Source: Flaveria trinervia
Lineage: Eukaryota > Streptophyta > Magnoliopsida > Asterales > Asteraceae
NCBI GenBank assembly: GCA_025506515.1
Contig: CM046458.1
Span: 43,426,574-43,490,573 of the forward strand
DNA: 64,000 nt
Direction: 5' to 3'
This document shows positions 1 to 11,438 of the stretch, in pieces. The notes beneath the pieces are model-generated. The model ran no database searches. It saw only the letters and a program-made list of their open reading frames with translations, and was not told the origin of the DNA. How positions within the stretch are numbered: the stretch's first letter is position 1; every line of letters starts with the position of its first letter. A program made the translations under genes and the position numbers.

Positions 1-56
1 AATGTGATACAATTTTCAAAGAGAAACCCGCGGCAACACGCGGTTTTAATTTCTAA
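1..56 (+). mobile_element. Helitron 3' terminus (element cut by window start)
   Basis: A perfect 5-bp stem with a 6-nt loop (CCGCG at 28-32, CGCGG at 39-43) is followed nine bases later by CTAA at 53-56 and then a T. A short GC-rich hairpin about 10 nt before CTRR, inserted 5' of a T, is the textbook 3' end of a Helitron. The 5' end lies outside the window, so neither size nor coding content can be judged. Confidence 0.6.
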
Positions 57-448
57 TTATTATTATTTATATATTTAAAACAAGTTACACTACAACCCTT
101 GAACATATAACATATAACATTGCAACCCTTGACTTTTAATAACGTTACTATTTACATCATACTTATATTTTTCCTAGGTAAATAATGTTAGCATTAAATT
201 ACTCTTTAACATAGTTTTATTTTCCTTTTTTGCTTTGTTTTTTACTTTTATTTCTCTTTTCTTATTTTTATCTACATTTCTGAAGCTTTGATGTATATAT
301 TTTTTATGCATATGAGTATTAATGTAAAAGTGGTTGAAATTATTTGTTGATTCAATTTAATTTTTAGTCTTAAACATATTTTTAAATTGGTCAAATACAC
401 TATGTTTTATGTAATTTGGTTTTACGCTAAAAAAATTAGTATTTCAAT
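57..448. other. AT-rich DNA without recognisable content
   Basis: Very AT-rich sequence with short T and A runs. No reading frame, terminal repeat or RNA gene was seen. Confidence 0.6.
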
Positions 449-820
449 TGTTGGATCGGATGGGTTTGTTGATTAACAAGAACTTCTTCTTATAATCAGT
501 AGCTAACGTATGTGGAATCTAAGTTAACTACTTACTAACAAAACATAAATACTTTGAGTAAGAATAAACACACAGATTGTTTTTTCAAAGTATTCACTTG
601 ATTAATCTTTTGAGTACAATAATATAATTGGTATATAAATCAAATGGCTTGAAAAGCTTGCCTCTACTATACAAGTGTGAAAACTTTATACTATGAAATC
701 TAAACAATAAGAATAAACTATTATGTGTTCAAAATGTACAGGAAGACAGATAATTAGCACATCAGAGTTAAGCAGCTTGATTACTATGTTGTCTCCAAAA
801 TAATGAACACGACAGTCGTC
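449..820 (-). repeat. Truncated 3' LTR of the copia remnant
   Basis: Starts TGTTGGATCGG and matches 1360-1690 closely. The match stops at CTCCAAAA near 818, where gag sequence begins, so the distal part of this LTR and all of pol were lost in one deletion. Confidence 0.6.
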
Positions 821-1242
821 GAACTTCTGCTTCAAGACATCTTTTTTTGTTTTCTTTCATATCTTGTTTTTCTTCAAATCTAGCCTTCAATGCTTCCCAC
901 AACTTCTAAGCATTTGTGAATTTCTTTAGGCTATGCATGATTTTGTTTGGTATGTTCATTCTGATTAGTCATAGAGCCTATGAATCAACATCCATCTTCT
1001 TCAAAATTTTATCTGAATATTTTGTAGGATCTTTGGGAATTATGGCTCTACCTTCACTAGCACCTTGAACCATGAGGACATATGGTCCATTCAAATAGAG
1101 AGCTTAGAGTCTCATGTATTGATTTCTTATGAAATCCCCCATTCATATTCTAGGTATCATAAACATGTGGTGTAAACATGGGAGGTTTGGTTTGAATTCC
1201 ATTCTTTAAGTCGTGTTTACTTGAGATGGCTACAAAAACCAT
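821..1242 (-). pseudogene. Copia gag fragment (UBN2-type)
   Basis: Read on the minus strand from an ATG at 1242, the translation passes through a K-P-P-M-F-T stretch, a G-P-H/Y-V-x-M-V-Q-G-A-S-E-G-R-A segment, I-P-K-D-P-x-K-Y-S-D and finally L-W-E-A-L-K-A-R-F-E. This order is typical of the N-terminal half of plant copia Gag (retrotransposon gag, UBN2 family). Several stops interrupt it, for example after the tyrosine-aspartate-threonine near residue 30 and within the A-K-x-L-W motif. No zinc knuckle remains. It is a dead fragment of the surrounding element. Confidence 0.7.
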
Positions 1243-1345
1243 TTTGAAAGGATAGAGGAGTATGAAGAAATGTAGTGTTTGATAGTGTGATCAAAGAAAA
1301 ACAAGTGATTTGTTGAAAGATACTTCAAGCAAATCAAAAGTGAAT

Positions 1346-1358
1346 GCTCTAATATCCC
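1346..1358 (-). other. Degenerate primer-binding site
   Basis: GCTCTAATATCCC on the plus strand is a two- to three-mismatch version of GCTCTGATACCA, the complement of the tRNA-Met-type PBS TGGTATCAGAGC. It lies directly inside the LTR edge at 1360, which fixes the minus-strand orientation of the remnant. Confidence 0.6.
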
Positions 1359-3244
1359 TAGTTGGATTAGATGGGTTTGTAGATTAACAAGAACTTCTTC
1401 TTATGATGGTAGCTAACAAATAAGAGATCTAAGTTAACTACTACTAACAACACACAAATACTTTGAGTAAGGATACATACATAAGTTGTTATTTTAAAGT
1501 ATTCACTTGATTAATGTTGAAGTACAATAGATAAACCAAGTGGCTTGAAAAGCTTGCCTTTACTATACAAATATGAGGACTTTATACTGTGAAATTAAAA
1601 TAATAAAAATAAACTATTCTATGTTCAGAACGTACAACAAGGCGGAAAATCGACACATCAGAATTATGCAACTTTAGTACTATGTTGTCTCCAAAAGGCA
1701 GATAACAATAGCTATTGGTACAGAGAGTCTTGTCTTGTGTAATAGTAGATCAGCAACTCATTGAGTTTAGTGCTGATTAGCAGCAGTCGATCGGCAGCTC
1801 TTTAGTTGAATGTTGATTGGCAGTGTGACATCCTGTAATTTTCTGTTACCAAATTTCGTGAGTACCGTTAGGTCTTATACACGTGTCGTGACCACACACT
1901 AATTGTCATTGAACGTTTGTGACCTAATAGTAATAATTAATTATGGTTACCAAATAATAACTTAATTAATAACTTATAACGTGACAACATGTGATAGTTG
2001 ATTTATGTGTTTTGGTGTTAGTAAAAATATATGATTATTATTGTTGATTCATTATACTTATGTTTTGTAGTTAAAAGTTATTTAAAAAGTGCTAAAAATT
2101 AATTTTTACAATAAGTGATCAAGGACGGGTTAATTTTGTAAAACTACTAAACTTAATTTAGTAAAAACCCAACCCTAGCCCCCATTACCCTCATTCGGTC
2201 GTAACCCCTTCCCCACACCTCTATCCTTGTGACTTCAAGCTTTTGAACACCAAAAACATTCGATTTTGAGCTATTGTTGTCATTACAACATTGTAGCAAG
2301 CATAATCTTTGAGCATTACATGATTTAAGGTGAGTTTTAACAATTTTTCTCATAGTTTTTTATTCAAGAACAACCTTAGTTCAATTAACATGGTTAAAGT
2401 TGAAATTGTTTATGTTGGATGATGTTATGATATTATATGTATTGCAATGATGCTAGTTTACATGGATTATGCAAGAACTTCATGGAATTATGTATTGTTC
2501 ATACCGTACTATAAGTAGTAACTTTTGTTCATGAGAATTAAGAATTTTGATGAATTGTTGATGTTTATCATGTCTAGATGATTGCTATAAACTAGGTTAG
2601 GTGTAAAGTTGTAACACCCCGAATTTTATTAAAACGAAAGTAAAAGAAAAGTAAATAGAAAGAATAGATAATTAGCACAAGTGGAGGGGGATAAAGTGTA
2701 CAAAGTACAAAACCTTATTATTTTAAGGTTAAAGGGGCATGGCCACCCATCCTTCTTCACCATCTCCATTCGGCTGAAAGGAAGAAAGAAGAGAGAGAAA
2801 GGCCTCGGTTCTGAGAGAGAAAAAAGAAGAAGTAGCTGCAAAGGTGAGTTTTCTCTTATATGAGCTCGGTTTCAGCTGGGTTTCGAGTTCTTAACCGAAG
2901 TTCTTGGTATTTAGTGTTTGTTTTCGGGATTTAAGAGCTGAATTGAAGGTGGGTCTCGAACTTGAAGTGTGTTACTCAAGGCTGCTCAAGGTGAGTTTCT
3001 AGAACCCCTCTTTTTACTGATTTTCAACTTGTTTGGGGCTATTATGCATACCAAGAAAATGTTTTCAAGTAAAACCGTGAGTTTCAGCCTATTGTTCGAT
3101 GATGTTCTATGTATGTATATTTTAGAGTTGGTTTATGGGTTAGTGTTGATGTTTAGCATGCTTAGATGCCCTTAGTGTGTTAGATCTGTGCTTGGGTATT
3201 ATTAGAATGATAATCAGGTGATGTTAGTAGCATAGAAAACATTT

Positions 3245-3660
3245 CAAAATGTTCTGATGCGCATGAACAGTGGCCCATGCACCCAACATGTTGGCCATGC
3301 GCCCAAGAGTGGGCCATGCGCCTAAACAGTGTTCCCATGCGGCTAATGGCCAACTGCCTAATTATGCCCAACCGCCCAAACCCCATGCGCCTAAGTGTTA
3401 ATAATCTAAGTGTAAGCTCAGACGCCCAAATAGTGGCAAGGCGCCTAAACAGGACAGAAACGCCCAACAGTGTCCATGCGCCCAAGTTGCCAAAACGGTT
3501 AAGTGTCCATGCGCCTGCATAGTGGCGAAACGCCCAAACAGTGCCCATGCGCCTGCATAGTGGCGAAACGCCCAAACAGTGCCCATGCGCCCAGATTGTT
3601 TTACACATAGAATTTTATGCTCATGCGCCTAAAAGTCCCATGCACCCATTTTGGACTTAG
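3245..3660. repeat. Minisatellite built on ATGCGCCYAA / AACGCCCAAACAGTG
   Basis: Degenerate tandem units with the words CATGCGCC, CGCCCAAACAGTG and GGCGAAACGCCC. The last part (about 3507-3597) is two exact copies of a 38-bp unit. The GC content is much higher than in the surrounding DNA. Confidence 0.8.
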
Positions 3661-4000
3661 GATTTTCTAAGTGGTTTAAGGGGTTAAATCGGGAGATAGG
3701 CCTTGTTATGATGTGATGACTTATGCTTGATATGTGCATGGTGATGTGATGAAATTATGATGTGTATATGTGTGAGTGATGTATTATCTTTCTTCGTCAA
3801 AGAGTTTTCAAAACGTACGTATTATGTTTTATAATACATTATGTATGACTTTACGTGGCGTGATGTATGAACGAATAAATTAACGAACGTAAAGTATTAT
3901 GTAACGAAGTGAAAGATAACGATAAAGTACGAAACGAACGAATATGATAGAGTACGAAATGAACACATGAGATAACAAATGGTGAACATGAAAGTGACGG

Positions 4001-4480
4001 ATGATGAGATCCATGTCGCGTACCCCGGTACTGTGTCAGTCTTCGGACATGAGTCGGGGTTTGTTTATCAGGCCCCGACACAGTATCAGTCTTCGGGCAT
4101 GAGTAGGGGGTATTGCATGAGACAAAATAGGATGATGAGATCCATGCCGCGTACCCCGGTATTGTGTCAGTCTTCGGACATGAGTCGGGGGTTTGTTTAT
4201 CAGGCCCCGACATAGTATCAGTCTTCGGACAAGGGGTATTGCATGAGACAAAATAGGATGATGAGATCCGTGTCGCGTACCTCGGTATTGTGTCAATCTT
4301 CGGACATGAGTCGGGGGTTTGTTTATCAGGCCCCGGCACAGTATCTGTCTTCGGACATGAGTCGGGGGTATTGTATGAGACGAGGTATCCTGGTGCTGTG
4401 TCAGTCTTCGGACATGAGTCGGGGGTTTGTGTACAGGCCCCGACATAGCATCAGCTTTCAAGCATGAGTCGAGGATATTG
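4001..4480. repeat. Tandem repeat, about 126-131-bp unit
   Basis: Unit starts (ATGATGAGATCC) lie at 4001, 4132 and 4258, with a partial fourth from about 4377. Each unit contains two copies of a smaller motif, CAGTCTTCGGACATGAGTCGG, and the word CAGGCCCCGACA. The repeat is therefore two-level: a ~60-bp submotif inside a ~130-bp unit. Confidence 0.8.
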
Positions 4481-6208
4481 CATGAGACAAGATTCGAGTA
4501 ATGAAGAGTAATGAGTGAAGAAATGAATGAATGAACAAATGATGATGAAGATAATAATAATAATAATAATTATCAGTATAAATGTATGATGTATGACAAC
4601 TGACAGACGTAAAGTACAAAAAGGAAGTAAGAGAAAAGAAGTAAAAGATATTGAGAACTATGAACGATAATATGAATACGAAAGTAAATAAAAGAATGAA
4701 ACATGAAAGTATGAAAGAACGAAACGAATAAAGAACATAGATTGAGTGTACGTATGTTGTATGACCGCGAATGAATGTAAAGATAGTTTTTAAAGGAAAT
4801 AAAGTATTTATTATAAAACTAGAACTCACTCAGTATCACTGACTTTTGTATGCATGATAGTTATAGGTATTTTGTTGATGCTGAGGAGTTGCAGGCATGG
4901 ATGCATAAGCTACTGGGAGCATTTTGAGGCTGACATCCATATTTTGATATGTCATTGTATTTTGAGATGAAAACGAATGTTGTTAAATGATGAAATGACA
5001 TGTTTTTAGTTATTAATAAAAGTTTTAAATTCCGCTGCAAAATAAATATACGTTTTAAAATGTTTTATGTGCGATGAATGACCAACTGTGAGGTGCCCGG
5101 GAATAAGGCCTTACAACAGTTAATGAATTAATGAATGAATTAGATGATATACTTATTTTTAAGTGTTACTTTACTGAAAGGAAAATTTTATTGATGTGAA
5201 GCATTGGATATTGTGAATTGGGCATGTATATGATATTAGGGTCATGCTAGAATGCTTGTTGATGATGTCTAATGTATTAAAATGTATTACTTGGGTCATG
5301 TGGATATTTGATGGATTATTTGAGAAATCTAGGTTTTATGAAATATTGCACAACTATGAGTTATATTAGAAGGTTATGAAATCATGTTTGGGATTATAGT
5401 AGACCATTATTGTGTATGTTAATTGGTATGAATCATGTTAAGAAATGTAATAATGAACATCATACACACGTGCAAATCTTAGGCCCCTACTTAATAGGAT
5501 TGGCGGGGTTTAGAGTGTGAAGTCTTGAGTTGCTTCACCTGGCATGTAGTGCATGATTACACTCAATGTATAATTTATTAATTAGATTTAGTTATATTTA
5601 TGTTATGCATGATAATTGGTTGACATTCGCATGTGTTGTGTGATAGTCTATGTTGGTATAATGATCTTGATAGAACTTAAGATTCATAATATGGAATATG
5701 TGAATAACTTGTATGATAATCACTTGTTTATATTTTACAAACACTATTGTTTATGATGACTTGAAAACTTTTGAACTCACTAACCATCGTGTTGACACTT
5801 TTAGTATGTTTTTTTTCAGGTGGTTACCAGCATCTGCTCTTAGGAGCACTCACGAGTCGAGCATGCTTTGAATGATCATTAATTTACATTTGGTTTATGC
5901 ATATTTACAAACATTAGTTTGGGCGGGTGTTTAGCGCATTGTACATTTCAATACTTTGGGTTTGAAATGTCTACTAAACACTTCCGCAAATGTTTTAAAG
6001 TTTGAACTCTGATTTGTTTTAAATGTTACATATAGAGTTGTTCTAAGTAACTAATGATTTGGATCCTAGTTTGTTCACACGCCTTGTGGTAAAACCTCGC
6101 ACGCGGATTTTGAGGGTGTGATAAGCAGTTGTTCAGCATATGCTGATTAGTAGTCATTTAACATATTGTTGATCCATGGTTGGTTCAACACTTTGGTATA
6201 ATTCAACA

Positions 6209-6831
6209 ATTAGTAGCCAGTGTTGAGTTATTAGTTTTTGATAGTTTCACTCTTTTCATGATCAACCCCATTATGTAGCATGGGATACCTAGACTAGCTA
6301 TGAATAAAAGATAAAGGATATCAGCTTTACATAGTAAAGTTACTATGAATGTTGGGATTTCAATCAATCTGGTATAAATTTTAAAATTATTTATAAATAT
6401 AATTTGAAAGTTTTGCTACTTAATATTGAGGTAAATTCACACAAAAATAACCAAGTCTTTAAAGTGTTATAGTAAAACTATTCAAATTTTAACCATATCT
6501 TTGAAGCAACCTAACTTATAAATTTTTATAAACGTTAAAATTTATAAAATTAAATGAGGCAATGAAACATATATGAATTTCGACTTGATTTAGTATTTTT
6601 TTTTCAATTTGATTGACATTTAAGAATTTGAAACTCTTTTATTATTCACTATAATTTTTTATCTTTACTACTACTTTCTACGTAAGTTAATACGTAAGTT
6701 AACTGGAGAAACTTTTTTAAACTTATTAGTAACCAAAATTTATGTGTGTGTCATTTGCCTCACTCAGTCTTACAAAAGTGAACACCTAACTAAAAGTTAA
6801 GCGAATTTAAAGTTATAAAAAAGTCTAATAA
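6209..6831. other. AT-rich DNA, nothing recognised
   Basis: No credible frame, repeat border or RNA gene was seen between the end of the copia LTR and the repeat pair that starts near 6832. Confidence 0.5.
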
Positions 6832-8588
6832 AAGAAGGTTTCTTTTGCCACTTGTCATCTTCTTAAACCACCATTTTGACACTTGTTATTTATTTAAACA
6901 TCCTTATTTTATTTTCCCTCCAAAAGAGTATTAAAGTAATTTAAACACTTAAACAACTTCTCTCTCTTCATAAAAATTAATTTGGCCAATTGATACATTT
7001 TTCTCTCTCATTTATATTTTTTTAAAATCAAACTATGTTTTTAAAAATAATTTTTTATTGAGAAATTAAAATTCATATATTTTCTAAAACATTGAACCTT
7101 TTGAAACAAATAAATCAGTACTTTTTTAAAATAATTATAAAAAATATGGAATTTTCTAAAAGTAGTTTTATTAAAACAACTAAATAATTAAAAACTTGCG
7201 TTTTTAATAAACAAGATTTTATAAACAAAAAAATTTTATAAGAAAATCTTAAAACAAATATTTAAAAATGAAACAATTTTGGTAAGAGAGTTAAAAGTAG
7301 TATAATTGTTTTATCTCTTTAACAAGTACGTATATATAATTTTATACATATCTTATATTAAAATATCGTACTGTAACTTTTCGTGTTTATTACTAACTAT
7401 AATCTATACCTTTTAGTAAAGTAAGGTTTCTTTTGTCACTTGTCCTTTCTTAACCCATGTTTTGTCACTTATCATTTTTTTAAACATTCACAAATCAATG
7501 TTCCCTCCAAAAGGTACTCATACAAAATTTTGTCTGTTATTAAAAATAAATATTATTAATTGCTATATTTATCTTCTTATTAATTTTTTTTAAAAAGAGA
7601 AAACGTCATAGAATAGTAATCAAGTTATAAAAGTGTCCCAGTTAGGTCACATATATTTTTATTTGTTTCATTTAGGTCACTAATATTTTTATTTCTTACA
7701 ATTATGTCATTAAAGTTTAAGAGTGTTCCAATTAGCTCACTCATATTTATTTAAAATTTTTAAAAAAAATCACAATTTTTTAAATGATTCGATTCCTATA
7801 AATATTCTTAATATTTTTATTTCAATTGATTTTAAATTATTTTTACAATTTATGAGTGATTTAATTAGAAAAATTTTAAAACTTTAATGACCTGATTAAG
7901 ACAAAATAAATTGGTAAGTGACTTGATTGAGACAAAAAAAATATGTAAGTGACCTGATTGAAACATAAAAATTTATGAGTAACCTGATTGAGAGAAATAA
8001 ATTTACGAGTGACCTGATTAGAACAATCTTGAAACTTTATTACTATTTTACAAAGTTATCCCTTTAAAAAATCAAACTATCTTTTTTTAGAATAAATTTA
8101 TGAAGCAAATTAGAAATCACATCTTTTAATCAAAATCTAAATAACAAGAAACTAAAGTTTTAAATAATATGAAATTTTCTAAAACACAAAACATTTTTAA
8201 ACAAAATATTTAAGTCGTTTTGTTTTTTAAAAAAATATAAACAGATGAAATATTTTAAAACAATTTTATTAAAACAAACAGAATAATTACAAACCAGATT
8301 TTTTAAAACAAGATTTTATAAAAAAATATTATTTATAATAAATCGTAAAACTAATGTTTAAAAATGAAACTTTTTACATAAGATAGTTAAAAAACGGTAT
8401 AATTTTTTTCTTGAGCTAATGTATATATAACTTTAATTATGTTATATATTAAAATATTATACTTAAAGTAACTATTTATAAATAATTAAAATCATATTTT
8501 ATCTTTAAACATGATTTTATAATGCATAAATTTTTATTAATAATAATTTATATTTTGTTTATCGTGTATTACACGGGAACTAATCTAG
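6832..8588 (+). mobile_element. Helitron-like repeat pair with a 3' terminus at 8585-8588
   Basis: Two diverged direct copies start near 6832 and 7425 (shared words AAGGTTTCTTTTGYCACTTGTC, TTCCCTCCAAAAG and long A/T runs). The second copy ends with a hairpin, CGTGT-ATT-ACACG, followed about nine bases later by CTAG at 8585-8588 and a T, which is the Helitron 3' signature. The first copy lacks a clear hairpin. No Rep/helicase coding sequence is visible, so this would be a non-autonomous member. The 5' TC end was not located. Confidence 0.5.
7612..8047. mobile_element. Foldback (TIR) element with GGTCAC-iterated arms
   Basis: Starts AATAGTAATCAAGTT and ends in its complement-like AACTTTATTACTATT. 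Each arm repeats the word GGTCACT (left) or AGTGACCTGATT (right) at roughly 30-bp spacing, so the arms pair over about 170 bp. The centre is AT-rich and non-coding. This looks like a MITE. Its family is not clear, because flanking duplications could not be assigned. Confidence 0.55.
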
Positions 8589-9538
8589 TTATATATATAC
8601 CCAATCCAAACTTTTAATTACATATATCCCATTTTTTAACGATAAATATTGCATATTTACCCAATTAATTTAAATCAACTTATAAGAGGACTATTTTATC
8701 CATTTCTTCACTAAAACTATTAAATTACATATATTATCATTCTCTCACCTTTTTTTTCTTTCTTTTTACTAACTTTTGGGTGTTGATGATTACTTTATGT
8801 TTTAATACTAAGGTTTGTTAGTTTTTTTTCTTTTTTTCTTTTCTTATTTTCTTTTTATTTTACGTTTGGATACCAAGATTTTTTTTTCTTTTATATCTTT
8901 TTGGGCAACAATCGAAAAAAAGTACAAGTAACATTAAGGTGAACAAAATGATAAAATCAAAATTAATAGAGATTAGTAATGCACACTTGACATAGGTGCA
9001 CCTACTCTAAAGAAAATTAAGATAAAAGAATTAACTTATTTAAATGAGCATATTGCAAAATAGACAATAAAATCATTTTGTCAATACATACGGTTAGTAA
9101 CTGAACCCAATGCAAAAATAGTGAATAAAAATCATACTATGTATTAAATACAGGGAAAAGACATGTTCTCGCTTATCAATATTTACATTTAATTAATAAT
9201 GAACCAAGTGAAAATCTCAATTTTTGGGAAGGATATATTCATCATTGTGTAAAATTTTATTGAAGAAGAGGACGTATGTAATTATATTTTTGAGTTGGAT
9301 ATATATCATGTAATTAGTTAAGTTAGTAGTAGGATATGTGTAATTGTTGTTTTTGTTTAATATTATATATTATATGTGTCTTCCCTTTTGAAGAGACAAA
9401 TACCTTTTCTATTTGAACCAACTCTCATTACATATATAAACTTGAAATAAAAATAAAAGAGAAACATGAAAAAACCAAAGGAAAGTTAAATTTCATTCAT
9501 CTTTATAGTGTTGATTTGAAAAAAAATTATTAACTTAG
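8589..9538. other. AT-rich DNA, possible second inverted-repeat element
   Basis: A segment near 8590-8632 (ATATACCCAATCCAAAC...TTAATTACATATATCC) resembles the reverse complement of a segment near 9268-9303 (ATGTAATTATATTTTTGAGTTGGATATATAT). They could be the ends of a roughly 0.7-kb TIR element. No coding sequence was seen. Confidence 0.35.
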
Positions 9539-11189
9539 AAATTTCCCTTGGGTAAAGCAGAATAGAATGAGCCACCGGCGTACTTTCGGTCTGCATCCTC
9601 CCACATCGTTGGAAACCGAAAACCAAATGAAGTTTATAAACGGCACCGGAAGACAGACCAGTACGACCTTACTTGAACAGGATCTGTTCTATAGGCTCGT
9701 ACCTCTGTATTCTTGATTTCTAAGAAGACAGAAACCTATGTCTGGTTGATGACCCACGACTATGGAACCAGAACGTGATTAACAGAGCTCCCTGGTCGGA
9801 CCAGTGGCTGGTAGAGGATCGTTGTCAGCCCATCTCATGGGTCTGGCATGGTTTCATGGTTGTCTGACAGACACGACTTTCTTTTTTGTTTTTTGCTGTT
9901 CAAGCTCTGGTTTTTGAATGGAAAAGATGGTGATCTAGAGATGCGAACCAATTGTTTGATGAAATGACTGAAAGAAGGTATCTTTTTGTTGGGTTTGGTT
10001 CAGGCGCCTGCAGTTATGTAAACAAGATTTGGTAATTTAGGGATGCAAACCAACTGTTTGATGAAATGCCCGAAAGAAGATCTTTTGGTGTTGGGTTTGG
10101 TTTAAGGTCGTATAGTTATATACTTGTATGAAAATATGGGTGATTTGTGAGATGTAAACCAAGTGTTCGATGAAATGACAGAAGGAGATGGTGTTTCTTT
10201 TTCATTCTTGTTGTTAGTTTATAATTAGAAAGTTGAGAGCTCCCTGTTATTTGGTATATGTTTTGAGTTTATGTACACAAGAAAACAGGAAGACTGCCAA
10301 TGGGTTTTATCTGATCTGCATTCAGCCCCAAAATTTCTCAATTTTATGACATTAGTCGTTTGTTTGTGTTGCTTGTGGATTTGATTGTTTTGGTTCCACA
10401 ATAGACGGTTAGCAGAATGGGAACAGAAGCAGAAGTCTTAGGAGTGAGTTTTGACAAATATTAAAAGTTAGTATCGAAATCATATGTTACTTGAAATTGC
10501 ACCATCTGCTCAAGTTAGACAACACAGGGGACTTGTATTATCGTGCTCCTTTTCTGAAGGCGTAGTCATTGTTGCCTGGGGAAGTCATTCATCATCCGAC
10601 TCGGTGTATATCTGCCAATGCTAGAACAAATAGCCACATCTAAACCTGTTTGGACACTTCATCCCTTTTTTTACCTTGGTCGACCATATTGAGTATATGA
10701 AAGGAGCATCATGTCACCCTTAACGATTTTTCCTAGTCCTCTAGGAACTCAACTACAACTTTAGATCTCTTTCTTTACCACTTCCAATAACTTGGTCACA
10801 TACAACAAAGTAAGACGTGTGTTATCATGCCTGTGTTAGTGAGATTTACCAAGAGAAATGCATGTGTGACATGAAATCTCTTGATTCAACAATGATTTCG
10901 TGCGATACAGCTAATAGCTTCATTCAGAGGCGCGGTTTCAGACAGAGGTAAGATTTGAAGATATCTTTGATGCATGCCTGAGCTTGTGTCATTTGTTGGT
11001 AACTACTTTTGTCACTAGGTTTGTACTTCAATTCATCTCATATTGGGTTTTAATGTTCATGATTTATTCTAATTCAAATTATACCGATCAAGTGTGACAA
11101 GCTTTTTTAAAATTGATTTTATCATATCTTATCTTGCTTTTATCTAGGTTCTTAAAAAAAGCTTCACATCACAATCTCCTCTAACACAA
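9539..11189 (+). pseudogene. PPR-like gene relic, tandem copy 1
   Basis: Three units starting near 9929, 10025 and 10137 are spaced about 96-112 bp, the 31-36-codon size of pentatricopeptide repeats. Each encodes the hallmark D-A-N-Q-L-F-D-E-M-x-E-R-R, preceded by G-D-L, but a one-base shift separates G-D-L from D-A in every unit. PPR proteins bind organellar RNA; nothing here could make one. The 5' part (9545-9860) and 3' part (10300-11189) are well matched in copy 2 but I recognise no domain in them. The copy is cut at its right end by the LTR at 11190. Confidence 0.55.
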
Positions 11190-11387
11190 TGTTACGATAG
11201 GAACGAATGAGAAGGGTGAAATTGTAATAATGTCATAGTTAGAGGGTTATGTTGAAAAATTACTAGTTAGTTGAACTCCTAACTAACATTCGTAGTTAAT
11301 TCCTGTCCTATTAAAGGCGGGATCAACCATGAATAAAGGAGCTTGATTTGATCGTTCCTTTCTCTTTTGATTCTTCTTGATCGTATA
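11190..11387 (+). repeat. 5' LTR of the truncated chromovirus
   Basis: Starts TGTTACGATAGG immediately after PPR-copy sequence and ends near TCGTATA, three bases before the PBS. The expected CA end is degenerate. A TTAAAGG-like region and AATAAAGG lie inside. An alternative start is the TGTTGAAAAATT at 11249. There is no second LTR to compare with. Confidence 0.5.
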
Positions 11388-11390
11388 AAG

Positions 11391-11402
11391 TGGTATCAGA
11401 GC
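11391..11402 (+). other. Primer-binding site (tRNA-Met type)
   Basis: A perfect TGGTATCAGAGC, the site complementary to the 3' end of initiator tRNA-Met that primes minus-strand synthesis in many plant LTR elements. Confidence 0.8.
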
Positions 11403-11438
11403 AGTTCGATCCTTCGAACACTCTGAAGCTCAAATTTG

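Larger units (their letters stand above)
2610..5115 (+). mobile_element. 2.5-kb solo LTR nested in the previous LTR
   Basis: Starts TGTAACACCCCGAATTTTATT and ends GGAATAAGGCCTTACA. The flanking 5-mers are AAAGT (2605-2609) and ACAGT (5116-5120), a target duplication with one mismatch. TGTAACACCCCG is a typical Ty3/gypsy LTR start. The interior is dominated by two tandem-repeat blocks (3245-3660 and 4001-4480) and by AT/GA-rich DNA. Open frames over these blocks on either strand follow the repeats and are not genes. Confidence 0.75.
1824..6123 (+). mobile_element. Solo LTR, gypsy-type, with a second LTR nested inside
   Basis: Begins TGTGACATCCTGTAATTTTC and ends GAGGGTGTGATA. It is flanked by GGCAG and AGCAG, a 5-bp target duplication with one change. 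Without the inner insertion it is about 1.8 kb (1824-2609 plus 5116-6123). TGTGACATCC...GGGTGTGA(C)A ends are usual for Ty3/gypsy LTRs in plants. No PBS, gag or pol accompanies it, so it is best read as a recombination-derived solo LTR. Confidence 0.7.
449..6208 (-). mobile_element. Ty1/copia remnant lacking pol, split by nested LTRs
   Basis: Two direct repeats begin at 449 and 1360 (shared block with GGATGGGTTTGTTGATTAAC-type sequence, then ACTTTGAGTAAG and GGCTTGAAAAGCTTGCC). They flank a minus-strand gag fragment and a degenerate primer site. Reading on the minus strand, the order is 5' LTR (right), PBS, gag, truncated 3' LTR (left); the whole of pol is missing. The 5' LTR is split by the insertion at 1824-6123 and resumes at 6124, ending near 6208 in TTCAACA. 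No convincing target duplication was found at the outer borders. Confidence 0.65.
1360..6208 (-). repeat. 5' LTR of the copia remnant, interrupted at 1824-6123
   Basis: The LTR occupies 1360-1823 and 6124-6208. The two halves flank a solo LTR bordered by near-identical 5-mers (GGCAG at 1819-1823, AGCAG at 6124-6128). Both halves carry iterated CAGC/GATCGGCAG/CTGATTAG words, a composition also found in the unrelated copia LTR at 22324-23196. Confidence 0.55.

Noticed and set aside
3180..4461. Several 80-160-codon frames on both strands
   Set aside because: All run through the tandem-repeat blocks and repeat the unit (for example G-A-W-A-L-F-G-R-F). Repeats lacking stops create them.
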